Notes: generated from the sequence alone by a model not told the origin. A stretch of DNA of 64,000 nucleotides from JAZGGS01 sp963764825 (GCA_963764825.1 CAVXUA010000012.1:1-64000); one strand, 5' to 3'. Counted from the stretch's first letter, positions 42,288 to 52,391 are shown. Translations and numbers: made by a program.

Positions 42288-42989
42288 CTATTCTTTTTCA
42301 TCTTCAAACAAATCATCAGAAAGCCCCTGGTTGATTTTATAACTTGAATAATTGATATAAACTTTGCCCGTTTTGTCTTTATTCTCTTTCTCATTTTCAT
42401 TATTGCTTTCAGAATTAGAATCACCTGTAATTCCGGTGGGAAAGCGAATATCATCAATTGCAAAAGTAAAAACCATTGTTGCGGGTAGAAGAAAATCAGG
42501 TTTATCTTTTGGGTATGTAAGATCGATAGAAAACGTACCGCTCGGTCTCCTGGAAGATTCAACTTTCATAATCCGGTTGTTTGATTGATCTATCCAGAAC
42601 GTACTTAAAATTACATCAGATCTTTCATCCAGTGGAATAACTTTAAGAACTGAAACATTTGTTCCGTTAAGTTCAACTTCTTTATCGTAAAGTGCGGTAT
42701 AATCTGTTTTTAGAAACCCTAGCGGTGAAAAATTCATCCCCTGTTTTGGCAGTAAAGCAAATCCTTCCGATTCCATATGAACTTTATCCGGCTGCTTAAA
42801 ATAAATTTTCGCATTTGCTTCAGGAACTTTTAAAAAAGCCACATCCACTTTAATATTTACATCAACAATGTAATCTTCAATTTCTTCAAAAGCTTTAATA
42901 ATATTATTCAATATTTCATCAGGATCTTTACTTTGCGAAAATCCTGTAACTGAAAAGAGCAGTACTAAAAACAAATATTTCCTAAACAT
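42288..42989 (-). CDS. LolA/RseB-like outer-membrane lipoprotein-sorting protein
   Basis: About 233 residues from the second Met (42989: MFRKYLFLVLLFSVTGFSQS), a clear signal peptide. The body is a LolA/LppX-type beta fold: DPDEILNNIIKAFEEIEDY, FLKVPEANAKIYFKQPDKV, FWIDQSNNRIMKVESSR, PATMVFTFAIDDI. An Asn/Glu-rich insert (SNSESNNENEKENKD) precedes the last strand. It lies 2-11 bases downstream of an ABC transporter permease gene on the same strand, so it is probably the periplasmic partner of that exporter. Confidence 0.78.
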   Translation of the reverse strand: MFRKYLFLVLLFSVTGFSQSKDPDEILNNIIKAFEEIEDYIVDVNIKVDVAFLKVPEANAKIYFKQPDKVHMESEGFALLPKQGMNFSPLGFLKTDYTALYDKEVELNGTNVSVLKVIPLDERSDVILSTFWIDQSNNRIMKVESSRRPSGTFSIDLTYPKDKPDFLLPATMVFTFAIDDIRFPTGITGDSNSESNNENEKENKDKTGKVYINYSSYKINQGLSDDLFEDEKE

Positions 42990-43000
42990 AGTAATCACCT

Positions 43001-43840
43001 TTAACTCAAAATATCTTTTTTTCTGAAGATAAATGCTGTTAAACTAAAAAAGAGAACAATATGCGCTACAAGAATTAGAACTGATTTAATAATTTCTAAT
43101 GTTTCAACCGGATCGTTAAAGAATTCTTTCCACTTTAATATGTGACTGGTAAACAGGTACGGCTTAATTCCTTTGAACAAATCGATATTGATTGCTGAAA
43201 TGATTATAAAAATTATAATAACCGCCATAGTTGAAATAATCGGACCAATTGCGTTTTCAACCAGGGAAGAAAACATGAACGCCAAACTGCAAACAACCAT
43301 CATTCCAAGAGAAGCATATCCGTAAGCAAGGATGAACCGCCAAAGCACATCACTTTTTTCGAAGATTATAACTGTACCTGATTTTAACACAATAAGCTCC
43401 CCCACCCCAAATATTATAAAACCCAAACCAAGACTGATAATTGCCATCCAAAGAATTAATAAATTAGTGTAAATAGTTCCGGCAAAAAACTTTGAAGTTA
43501 CAATCTTCATTCTGGAAACCGGGCGAGGAACCAGCAAACGGTAAGTTCCTGCAGTAGCTTCTCCTGCAAGCAGATCTGCTGCAACTAAAGTGATTAAAAA
43601 AGGAATATGCACCGCGATTGCATTTAAAACAATGTAAGAAATAAAATAAGAGTTCAGCAAATTCCCAACAAAAACGAATGATTCCCTTATCTCTCTGGTT
43701 ACAAAATTTATTGAGCTCTCTCCTTCATAAAGCATTGCAATCTGGATAATAGGAACAAGAACTCCAATTGCAATAAAACCGATATAGGTCCTCCATTTTT
43801 TAAAGATCTTATACAGTTCTATTCTTACCATTGTAATCAT
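43001..43840 (-). CDS. ABC-2 type transporter permease
   Basis: 279 residues with six hydrophobic segments in the ABC-2 arrangement (first helix TYIGFIAIGVLVPIIQIAML; last VLILVAHIVLFFSLTAFIF). It overlaps the stop of the ATPase gene by one base at 43840, a translational-coupling arrangement. With the ATPase and the LolA-like protein it forms a three-gene minus-strand operon. Substrate not known. Confidence 0.85.
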   Translation of the reverse strand: MITMVRIELYKIFKKWRTYIGFIAIGVLVPIIQIAMLYEGESSINFVTREIRESFVFVGNLLNSYFISYIVLNAIAVHIPFLITLVAADLLAGEATAGTYRLLVPRPVSRMKIVTSKFFAGTIYTNLLILWMAIISLGLGFIIFGVGELIVLKSGTVIIFEKSDVLWRFILAYGYASLGMMVVCSLAFMFSSLVENAIGPIISTMAVIIIFIIISAINIDLFKGIKPYLFTSHILKWKEFFNDPVETLEIIKSVLILVAHIVLFFSLTAFIFRKKDILS

Positions 43841-44763
43841 CAGTCGGCATCCCCGGTTATGCTTAGAAAATATTCTTCCAGCGACCTGGTTGGGACCACC
43901 GCACTTACTGCCAAATTATTTTCTACCAGGTATTTGTTCAGCCCAGCAATCTCGTCAGTGCTGAGAGAAAATACCAGCTTATTATTTGTCTGGGATACAA
44001 TTTTTACCAGCCACGAAGTGGTGTTTAATACTTGTTTTGCTTTTTCAACATCATCAATTTCAAACGTAACGTTAAAATTCCCGGAGTTAAGGAGCTCTTC
44101 AACCTTTCCTTCAACAATTGTCTTTCCTTTATTGATAATAGTCATCCGGTTGGCAACTAATTCAACTTCAGAAAGGATGTGGGATGAAAGAAAAATAGTT
44201 TTATTTTCATCCTTGCTTAAACGGTTTATTAAGTCTCTAATTTCCTTCATTCCCTGCGGATCGAGCCCCACTGTTGGTTCATCCAAAATGATAAGATCGG
44301 GGTTATGCAGAAGGGATTGCGCAATGCCAAGCCGCTGTTTCATTCCGTGAGAAAACGTTTTTACCTTGCTCTTACATCTATCTTTAAGCCCGACTAAATC
44401 GAGCATTTCCATCACCCTTTTCCCGGTAACTTCTTTGCCCGAAATTCTGCCCAAAATTTCCAGGTTTTTGTATGCTGATAGATAATTGTAAAAATCAGGG
44501 CTTTCTATAATCGCACCAACATTGCTTAAGATTGAATTTCTATTTTCAACTAATGATTTTCCAAATATCTTTATTGATCCTTCTTTTGGAGAGATCAAGG
44601 AAAGCAGCATCCTTATGGTAGTACTTTTACCAGCTCCATTGGGACCCAGGAATCCAAATACGTCTCCTTTTAGTACATTAAGGCTAAGATTATCAACAGC
44701 TCGTATCTCTTTAAAATCTTTCGTAAGATTATTTATCTCAATTATTTTTTCGTTCTCAGGCAT
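43840..44763 (-). CDS. ABC transporter ATP-binding protein
   Basis: 307 residues. Walker A GPNGAGKST (residues 40-48), signature FSHGMKQRLGIAQ (137-149), Walker B LIILDEPTVGLDP (157-169), and the switch His in LSSHILSEVE. The C-terminal extension of about 90 residues is common in ABC-2 exporter ATPases. First gene of the operon; its upstream region is shared divergently with nrdJ. Confidence 0.92.
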   Translation of the reverse strand: MPENEKIIEINNLTKDFKEIRAVDNLSLNVLKGDVFGFLGPNGAGKSTTIRMLLSLISPKEGSIKIFGKSLVENRNSILSNVGAIIESPDFYNYLSAYKNLEILGRISGKEVTGKRVMEMLDLVGLKDRCKSKVKTFSHGMKQRLGIAQSLLHNPDLIILDEPTVGLDPQGMKEIRDLINRLSKDENKTIFLSSHILSEVELVANRMTIINKGKTIVEGKVEELLNSGNFNVTFEIDDVEKAKQVLNTTSWLVKIVSQTNNKLVFSLSTDEIAGLNKYLVENNLAVSAVVPTRSLEEYFLSITGDAD

Positions 44764-45188
44764 AACTTGTAATTAGGTCAAAATCGATCTGTAAAGTTAG
44801 ATATTTTTTTAGACGGCACACAGCAAATTGTGATGGAAAGTATTTCGCTTGCTCAATTCCGCGACCATTAATTAGGTAAATAATACTGCTTATAAACTAC
44901 AAAAAAAATTTCTTATTCTGTTATGTAAAATAAAATTTGGATATTGATAAAAATATTACCAAGTTAGCATTAACCTGATCGGGGTAGGAAAAATTAATAC
45001 TAAAAAGTTCGGCTACCTATTTCATCTTTAAATATTTTTTTTTAGCTTCTTCCCGAACCCCGAAACTTAATAGTTCACCTAAAAATCTGAAGTAGGCAAT
45101 TGACTGTTTCCATCTTTGATTCTATAGACATTTATTTAATTTTCAAACCAAACGCAACCAGCGTTAAAACTTTTTTCAGGAGACCCGC
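44764..45188. other. Intergenic region / nrdJ leader
   Basis: 425 bases between divergent operons. The part nearest nrdJ has two overlapping, mutually exclusive pairings: GGTAG (44983-44987) with CTACC (45013-45017), or CGGGGT (44980-44985) with ACCCCG (45057-45062), and a T-run at about 45035-45043. CAGGAGACCCGC just before the start contains the ribosome site AGGAG. I cannot identify a cobalamin riboswitch core. Confidence 0.45.
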
Positions 45189-48100
45189 ATGCAGATAAAA
45201 CGACTGTTTACCAAGGCCGGTAAAGACCCTCTTTCTTCAATCAAATTTGAAAAAAGAACCTCAGAAATTAAAAATCCCGACGGCTCAATTGTCTTCAGGA
45301 TGGAGGATGTTTTAGTGCCGGAACAATGGTCGCAGGTTGCAACCGATATAATTGCCCAGAAGTATTTCAGAAAAGCAGGGGTTCCAAAATTATTAAAGAA
45401 GATAAGTGAAGAAGGAGTCCCCGATTGGCTTCAGCCATCAACTGAAGATGAAACAAAAATAAATCAGTTGCCCGAAGATGACAGGTACACCTCTGAGAAG
45501 GATGCTAAACAGGTTTTTCACCGGCTGGCAGGATGCTGGACTTATTGGGGCTGGAAGGGTGATTATTTTGATACTGAAGAGGATGCAAAAGCATTTTATG
45601 ATGAATTGATGTACATGTTCGCAAACCAGATGGCTGCACCTAACAGCCCGCAGTGGTTTAACACAGGGTTAAACTGGGGATATGGAATTTCCGGACCTTC
45701 CCAGGGTCATTTTTATGTAGATTATAAAACAGGTAAGATGACACAATCTACTGATGCCTATACTCATCCACAGCCGCATGCTTGTTTTATTCAATCTGTA
45801 AGTGATGACCTGGTTAATGAAGGCGGTATTATGGATCTCTGGGTAAGAGAAGCAAGACTTTTTAAGTATGGTTCGGGAACAGGATCAAATTTTTCAGAAT
45901 TAAGAGGTTCAAATGAACCACTTAGCGGCGGCGGTAAATCTTCCGGGCTAATGTCCTTTCTAAAAATCGGAGATCGCTCTGCAGGTGCAATCAAATCCGG
46001 TGGTACAACCAGGAGAGCTGCAAAAATGGTTACCCTTGATATGGATCATCCTGATATTGAAGAATACATAAACTGGAAAGTGATTGAAGAGCAGAAAGTT
46101 GCAGCTCTCGTAGCAGGTTCAAAGTTAACCAACCGCCTGTTGAATAAAATTATGAAAGCTTGTTACGAAGAGCATCCTGAAAACGACAGGTTCAACAAGA
46201 ATATTAATAAAAAATTAAAGCAAGCAGTTCTGGATGCACGCAGGGCAATGATTCCCAACAATTATATCGAACGTGTTATTCATCTTGCAAAACAAGGCTA
46301 TAAATCAATTGAATTTCCTGTTTACGATACTGACTGGAATTCCGATTCATACGCTACAGTTTCAGGACAGAATTCAAATAACTCAATAAGGGTTACAAAT
46401 GAATATATGAATGCAGTCCTTGATGACGAGGACTGGAATCTTTACTGGCGGATTGAAAAAAGAAATTCGAAAAAGGAGAACAGGAAATCAAAACCATGTA
46501 AAACCATTAGAGCAAGAAATCTCTGGAATGACATCGCATATTCTGCATGGTCTTGCGCCGATCCCGGAATACAATTCCATACAACAATTAATGAGTGGCA
46601 TACCTGCCCTGAAGATGGTGAAATAAAAGCTTCAAATCCTTGCAGTGAGTATATGTTCCTGGATGATACTGCGTGCAACCTTGCCTCCTTAAACCTTGTT
46701 AAATTTTATAATTCGAAGAAAAAGCAGTTTGATATAAACGGTTACCGTCATGCTGTAAAATTGTGGACAATTGTTCTTGAAGTTAGTGTTATGATGGCTC
46801 AGTATCCCAGCAAGCAAATTGCAAAACTTAGTTATGATTACAGAACTCTTGGGCTTGGTTATGCTAATCTTGGTTCACTGCTTATGCTGCAGGGAATTCC
46901 TTATGATAGTAACGAAGCATTTGCAATATGTGGAGCTTTAACTGCCTCGATGCATATGACATCATACGCAACTTCTGCTGAGATGGCTCGTGAACTGGGT
47001 ACGTTTGCCGGTTTCAAACAAAATAAGAAAAGATATGATGCGCGTTCTCAGGAATCATAGAAGAGCAGCTTACAATGTACCCAGCGAAGAGTATGAAGGT
47101 CTTTCAATCTTCCCGGCAGGTATAAATCCTAAACACTGCCCCTCCGACCTGCTGGAGGCTGCTAGAGAGGATGCAGATGCAGCTGTTGAATTAGGTGAGA
47201 AGTATGGTTTTAGAAACGCACAGGTTACTGTTATAGCTCCAACCGGAACAATCGGATTGGTAATGGATTGCGATACAACCGGGGTTGAGCCTGATTTTGC
47301 TCTGGTTAAATTTAAAAAATTGGCTGGCGGAGGATATTTTAAAATTATCAACCAGTCCATCCCACCGGCATTGGAAAGACTTGGCTATAACAAGGATCAG
47401 ATAGGCGAAATAATAAAGTATGCAAAAGGACATGGATCTCTTAGCGGATGCCCTTATATAAATCCTGAATCACTTGCTGCAAAAGGTTTTGATGAAGCAG
47501 CTTTAGCAAAAGTAGAAAAACATCTCCCTTCGGTTTTCGAGATGGGTTTTGCATTTAATAAATTTACCGTTGGTACAGATTTTATAGTTGAAAAATTAGG
47601 TTTTGATGAGGAGAGAGTAAACTCCTACGATTTTGATCTGCTTGAAGCGTTAGGATTTTCGAAACAGGAAATTGCTTCAGCTAACGATTATGTTTGCGGC
47701 ACAATGACAGTTGAAGGCGCACCGTTTATTAAACACGAGCATTACCCGGTTTTTGATTGTGCAAGTAAATGCGGCAAAAAAGGAACAAGGTTTATCCGCT
47801 CAACTGCACATATTAAAATGATGGCGGCAGCACAGCCATTTATATCAGGTGCTATTTCCAAAACAATTAACCTGCCGAACAATGCTTCAGTTGAAGATAT
47901 GAAGGATGCTTATATGCAATCCTGGAAGCTTGGTATAAAAGCCAACGCACTTTACAGGGATGGTTCAAAACTTTCGCAGCCATTAAATTCTGTAAGCGAT
48001 GAAGATATTGAAGCTATAATTGAAGAGAAGGATAAAAATGATATAGTTAAAGTAGCTGAAAAAATTATTCACAGGTATATTGCTAAACGAAGAAGACTGC

Positions 48101-48783
48101 CTGACAGAAGATCAGGATATACACAAAAAGCAAAAATTAATGGTCAATCCGTTTACATAAGAACCGGTGAATATGATAACGGGCAGATAGGCGAAATATT
48201 TATAGATATGCACCGCGAAGGAGCTGCTTTTAGAAGCTTGCTTAACTGCTTTGCAATTTCTATCTCCTTAGGAATGCAGCACGGCGTTCCGCTGGAAGAG
48301 TTTGCAGACGCATTTGTATTTACAAGATTTGAACCAGCCGGAATAGTTACAGGAAATGAAAAAATTAAAATGGCAACTTCGGTAATTGATTACATTTTCA
48401 GGGAACTGGCTGTTACTTATTTGGGCAGGAATGATTTATCACACGTTGAACCTGATGAAATAAAATCTAAAGCTTCACCCGGAATTGTGAAAACACTTGC
48501 AGAACCCGAATTTGAAAGCGAAGAAATTGTTAGCGAAAGACTTGTTGAATTAGATAAAGATAATATCGATACTTACAGCGCTAATCGTTCTGCTGGTAAA
48601 GCAAACCCGAGCCAGCAATCTGTTATGGCTGAGGAAAAAGTTGCTATAAATTCTAAAATAAAACAAGCAATTGAAAAAGGTTATACAGGCGATCTTTGCC
48701 CCGAATGCCAGAGTATGACGATGGTTAGAAACGGAACCTGCTTAAAGTGTATGACTTGCGGTTCTACTTCCGGTTGCAGTTAG
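45189..48783 (+). CDS. nrdJ: Adenosylcobalamin-dependent (class II) ribonucleoside-diphosphate reductase (one frameshift)
   Basis: Single-subunit reductase that makes deoxyribonucleotides with B12. Pieces 45189-47060 and 46990-48783 join if one A is dropped from AAAA at 47028-47031, giving KQNKKDMMRVLRNHRRAAYN, about 1197 residues. Conserved blocks: NSPQWFNTGLNWGYG, ARLFKYGSGTGSNFSELRG, NPCSEYMFLDDTACNLASLN, TVIAPTGTIGLVMDCDTTGVE. The C-terminal tail has the redox Cys pairs (LCPECQS, CLKCMTCGSTSGC) that bind zinc or reload the active site. Ribosome site AGGAG at 45178-45182. No nrdA/nrdB is in the window. Confidence 0.93.
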
Positions 48784-48796
48784 AGTTTTATTCTTT

Positions 48797-48824
48797 GTCA
48801 TTCCCGCACAGGCGGTAGCAATCT
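48797..48824. repeat. REP-like intergenic repeat
   Basis: GTCATTCCCGCACAGGCGG followed by TAGCAATCTAAAT, just after nrdJ. It looks like a truncated copy of the TCATTCCCGC palindromic repeat family and marks the left edge of the accessory island. Confidence 0.45.
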
Positions 48825-48919
48825 AAATATAAATATCTTATCGCGGTTATCCTTCCGCCAATAACATTACCTTTTTGTGGGGGGATAATGCTTAGGAATG
48901 TTTTCAAATAAGAACATAA

Positions 48920-48979
48920 AGTAACTTTTACCAACGTACAAACCTGATAAACGCAATTGCATTTATTAAGAAGTTATGC
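48920..48979 (+). repeat. attC-like recombination site, site A
   Basis: AGTAACTT (48920-48927) near the left end and AAGTTATGC (48971-48979) at the right end, with an inner near-palindrome (48947-48966: ATAAACGCAATTG, then CATTTAT). The right core GTTATGC (48973-48979) fits the GTTRRRY consensus except at one base. It lies 14 bases before the Abi gene. Aligns with site C. Confidence 0.4.
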
Positions 48980-48992
48980 TCAATTAGAATAA

Positions 48993-49814
48993 ATGGCAAA
49001 ATTCAACTATATAGAGAAAAGTAAATTTGAAAAGTTGTTCGGAATGGGTTCAGGGTATGTACTTGATTTTTCAGATAGAACTTTTCAAGAGTTTATAGCA
49101 GATTCAATTAAAATAGACATTTACGATGAAAAGTACGACCATCGTTCGGGTTCGAAAGCGAACAGATTAAGAGGATATTGGCTCACCGAAAGCAACTACA
49201 ACATCGGAATGCTATTGGAAAAACTTCTTGAATATTGGTTACACAAAGTTCAAATGCAAGAAATCGAATATGACCAAACTGACGAACTCCTTTATAAAGA
49301 ATGTATTAAAATAGTTCAGAACTTAAAATCAGAAAATCCAGTTGAAAACTTGGATGCACTATCCCCCAATTCTGACGAAAAGGATTTTTCAATTTTAGCG
49401 GAATCGATAAGAGAAAGTATTGAAAAAAACGAACCAGAAAAGGCACTTGACAGACTTCATACTTTCACAATCAAATATGTAAGACAACTTTGCGATAATC
49501 ACGGAATCAAATACAACAATGAAACTCCTCTGCACAGTTTGTTTGGAGGATACATAAAAGAAATTGACAAAAAAGGGATTATAGAATCCGATATGACCAG
49601 ACGAATACTTAAATCGTCAATTTCAGTTTTGGAAGCTTTTAATGATGTCAGAAATAATAAAAGTTTTGCTCATGACAATCCTGTACTGAATTATAATGAG
49701 AGCATTTTAATTTTCAATGACATTTCAAATGTTATTAGATTCTTAGAAACTATAGCAAAACCCAAAGTTGAGGAAAAAGAGGTCGAAGAAAAATGGGATG
49801 ATTTACCATTTTAA
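48993..49814 (+). CDS. Abortive infection family protein (Abi_C domain)
   Basis: 273 residues. The C-terminal half (about 130-255) matches the abortive-infection C-terminal domain: ALDRLHTFTIKYVRQLCDNH, LHSLFGGYIKEI, ILKSSISVLEAFNDVRNNKS, FAHDNPVLNY. The N-terminal 90 residues (FGMGSGYVLDFSDRTFQEFI, GSKANRLRGYW) resemble AbiJ-type N-terminal domains. Such proteins are thought to act in anti-phage defence by damaging or arresting the infected cell; the effector chemistry is not known. One gene alone between two attC-like sites, no ribosome site stronger than AGAATAA. Confidence 0.8.
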   Translation: MAKFNYIEKSKFEKLFGMGSGYVLDFSDRTFQEFIADSIKIDIYDEKYDHRSGSKANRLRGYWLTESNYNIGMLLEKLLEYWLHKVQMQEIEYDQTDELLYKECIKIVQNLKSENPVENLDALSPNSDEKDFSILAESIRESIEKNEPEKALDRLHTFTIKYVRQLCDNHGIKYNNETPLHSLFGGYIKEIDKKGIIESDMTRRILKSSISVLEAFNDVRNNKSFAHDNPVLNYNESILIFNDISNVIRFLETIAKPKVEEKEVEEKWDDLPF

Positions 49815-49826
49815 AAGTGAAGAGGA

Positions 49827-49893
49827 GCATAACAGTATTTGTGAAATCACAGCACCCTTTGAGATGCTAAACTTTATATACTAACCGTTAAAA
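49827..49893 (+). repeat. attC-like recombination site, site B
   Basis: Begins GCATAAC (49827-49833), the exact reverse complement of the GTTATGC core of sites A and C, 12 bases after the Abi stop. AACAGTAT (49831-49838) pairs with ATACT (49878-49882) and GTT (49887-49889) with a 4-base bulge. Right core GTTAAAA deviates from consensus at its last base. Confidence 0.35.
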
Positions 49894-49901
49894 CCTACAA
49901 A

Positions 49902-50037
49902 ATGAAAACCAAACTTCTAATAATATTTTTACCAATTTTTAACCTTGCACATAGCCAGGTTAAAGATACGCTGAGCATTTCAGCACTGTAATTAACAAAA
50001 CAAGAAGTAACTTATGAGCAGGGTTACTCTTTTCACT
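49902..50037 (+). pseudogene. Truncated DUF1287-like gene remnant (leader copy 1)
   Basis: Starts ATG 49902 and reads MKTKLLIIFLPIFNLAHSQ, then VKDTLSISAL, a TAA, then LTKQEVTYEQGYS in the same frame before ending. The same leader and LTKQEVTY stretch occurs in the DUF1287 gene at 56219-56793, so this is the broken 5' end of a paralogue. The rest of the gene is missing. It sits alone between attC-like sites B and C. Confidence 0.7.
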
Positions 50038-50057
50038 TAAATTTTTATATGTAAAAT

Positions 50058-50130
50058 AGTAACTTTTTAAAATTAGATAACACATACCCGATTAACGCAA
50101 TTGTGTTTGTTGGGAAGTTGTGCGTTATGC
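50058..50130 (+). repeat. attC-like recombination site, site C
   Basis: Aligns with site A: AGTAACTTTT (50058-50067), CCCGATTAACGCAATTG (50087-50103), GGGAAGTTGTGCGTTATGC (50112-50130). Within it GATAACACA (50076-50084) pairs with TGTGCGTTAT with a 2-base bulge, and CCC with GGG, giving a 55-base imperfect hairpin like a short integron attC. It lies 38 bases before a methyltransferase gene. Confidence 0.4.
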
Positions 50131-50167
50131 AAAAGAGACCAAATACAAACAAGTAATGGATTGAAAA

Positions 50168-50937
50168 ATGATTAGAAAACCTTGGTACGAATCTTTGTTT
50201 GAGAATTATGGTAAAAAATATGATAATGAAAGCTTCACACAAGGAACTATTGGAGAATGTGATTTTATTGAAAACGAATTGAAATCAAACAAGAGTCTAA
50301 GAATATTGGATGTAGGATGTGGAACTGGCAGGCATTCAATAGAATTATCGAAACGTGGATATAAAATTACTGGTATTGATTTATCAAAAAGCCAACTTGC
50401 AAGAGCAAAGAAAAAAGCAGAAGAAAATAATTTAAAAATTGATTTTCAGAAACAAGATGCACGAAACTTGCCTTTTAATGATGAATTTGATGTTGCAATA
50501 ATGCTGTGCGAAGGCGGATTTCCTTTAATGGAAACCGATGAAATGAATTTTGAGATTTTAAAAAGCGTAACAAAATCGTTAACAGAAAAATGCAAATATA
50601 TTTTTACAACATTAAACGGATTATTTCCAATATATCATTCAGTTGAAAAATTTTTGAAAAAGCAACAGAAGAAGGTGATGCGACATATCGAAGTAACACA
50701 TTTGATTTAATGACATTTCGAGATAATAATATCACAGAAATATTAGATGATTTGGGAAATAAAAAGAAACTTGAATGCAACGAAAGATATTATGTTCCAA
50801 GTGAAATAACTTGGTTATTAAAATCACTTGGATACAAAAAGATTGATATTTTTGGAGCAAGATTAGGAGCATTTTCAAGAAATGATAAGCTGACAACTGA
50901 AGATTTTGAAATGCTTGTAATTGCTGAAAAATTATAG
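50168..50937 (+). CDS. Class I SAM-dependent methyltransferase (one frameshift)
   Basis: About 256 residues reconstructed. SAM-binding motif I ILDVGCGTGRHSIELSKRG and acidic motif II GITGIDLS-like sequence (ITGIDLSKSQLARAK), then QDARNLPFNDEFDVAI. Pieces 50168-50710 and 50710-50937 join if one A is added to the run at 50657-50661, giving KATEEGDATYRSNTFDLMTF. The methyl acceptor is not predictable. First gene after attC-like site C and 9 bases before the next gene, so the two may share a transcript. Confidence 0.8.
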
Positions 50938-50946
50938 AGTATCTAT

Positions 50947-51835
50947 ATGAGCCCTATTATATCCATAGTTATTATAGCCATAATTATTTTCTTTGTGTTT
51001 AGATGGAATCGTAGAAATAACCCGCGATGGATAGTGCCAAAAGAACCTTTTCCAACTGATTGGAAAATTATATTAGCCCGGTATGTGTCTTTTTATAATT
51101 CATTATCCGGAGAAGAGAAAAATAGATTTGAATACAAAGTTCAGGAATTCCTGTTGAATTGCAGAATTACAGGAATAGATACCAGCATAGATTTAACAGA
51201 TAAATTACTTGTAGCTTCCAGTGCTGTTATTCCAATATTTCAATTTAATGATTGGAAATATTCTAATATTCACGAGGTGTTACTTTACCCGTCAATGTTC
51301 AATGAGAAATTTTGAGACAGAAGGTTCAGACCGCGGAATTTTAGGAATGGTTGGCAGCGGATATATGGAAGGTAAAATGATCCTGTCAAAGTAGGCATTG
51401 CGGCATGGATTTAAAAATGAATCAGACAAGAAAAATACCGCTATTCATGAGTTTGTTCATTTGATAGATAAGACAGACGGATCGGTCGATGGTATTCCCT
51501 CTTTACTATTGGAAAAACAATATTCAATTCCGTGGATAGATCTAATCAATAAAAAGATAGATGAGATATATGACGGGAAGTCAGACATCAATCCCTATGG
51601 CGGAACCGACCGGGCTGAATTTTTCTCTGTTGTGAGTGAATACTTCTTTGAGCGGCCAAAGTTACTCGCTAAAAACCATCCTGATTTATACAATCTACTG
51701 GAAAGAATATTTAAACAGGACATGGCATCGAGAAGTTTAAGCAAAAAGAAAGGAAAGATTGGTCGTAATAGTCCCTGTCCTTGTAATAGCGGAAAAAAGT
51801 TTAAGAAATGTTGTGGACGGATACACTATAATTAA
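50947..51835 (+). CDS. MtfA-like zinc peptidase with SEC-C tail (frameshift and in-frame stop)
   Basis: Begins with one membrane helix (IISIVIIAIIIFFVF), then an MtfA-type domain: LSGEEKNRFEYKVQEFL, zinc motif HEFVH in NTAIHEFVHLIDKTDG, and the third ligand region AEFFSVVSEYFFE. The C-terminus has a SEC-C zinc motif (CPCNSGKKFKKCCG), an unusual addition. The frame shifts by one extra T in TTTT at 51310-51313, and an in-frame TAG lies at 51392-51394 (SK stop ALRHGF, perhaps CAG originally). About 295 residues reconstructed. E. coli MtfA cleaves a C-terminal tag of PtsG regulators; the target here is unknown. Confidence 0.75.
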
Positions 51836-51875
51836 TTTTACAAATCGTTCTGTAATAGTAGTATATGGATAGAGA

Positions 51876-52388
51876 ATGAATTACACCTTCAACAACCATC
51901 TACACAATTTTGCAATATGGACTGCTGCAAGAGCTTCGCAAAGAGGGTTTACGAAAACAGAGAACATTAAATCCGCAATTGATGCAACTGAACTAATAGA
52001 ACTGATCAATAAAAAGGGACAGACAATCATTGAGGACTTCGACAACTTTCATCGAAAGACAGCCAGGATAATAATCAGGCAATTGAAAAGAAAAGGAATA
52101 GAAACGACGTATGGAAGAGCTGCTAAAATTATTGCGGTGTATATCAAAACTGCAATTGTCATCAGGGACTCTGGGAAAAGTGCACTAGCTAAAATTGCTC
52201 ATCCACCAATTGACAACATCCTTTTGACAAACTTAAACAAGACTAACAAGAATCTAGGGCTTTCAGGTATCAAATGGACACTGCTGACAGAAAAGGAGTA
52301 TTTCGGAGTCATCACTAAACTGCGTACGTTAAACCTTAAATATTTCTGGGAACTTGAAAAACACTGGACACCTGTACAGAAAGGATGA
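51876..52388 (+). CDS. Helical basic protein of unknown function
   Basis: 170 residues. Opens with NYTFNNHLHNFAIWTAARAS, which I recall as a conserved N-terminus of uncharacterised proteins; the rest is basic and helical (NFHRKTARIIIRQLKRKGIE, TYGRAAKIIAVYIKTA). No signal peptide or membrane helix. The next gene starts 3 bases after its stop, so they are probably coexpressed. Location in a defence-bearing island is suggestive only. Confidence 0.65.
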   Translation: MNYTFNNHLHNFAIWTAARASQRGFTKTENIKSAIDATELIELINKKGQTIIEDFDNFHRKTARIIIRQLKRKGIETTYGRAAKIIAVYIKTAIVIRDSGKSALAKIAHPPIDNILLTNLNKTNKNLGLSGIKWTLLTEKEYFGVITKLRTLNLKYFWELEKHWTPVQKG

Positions 52389-52391
52389 AGT

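Noticed and set aside
45168..45182. Cobalamin riboswitch before nrdJ suggested by CAGGAGACCCGC
   Set aside because: The conserved aptamer core upstream is not visible; the match is explained by the ribosome site. Kept only as part of a low-interest leader finding.
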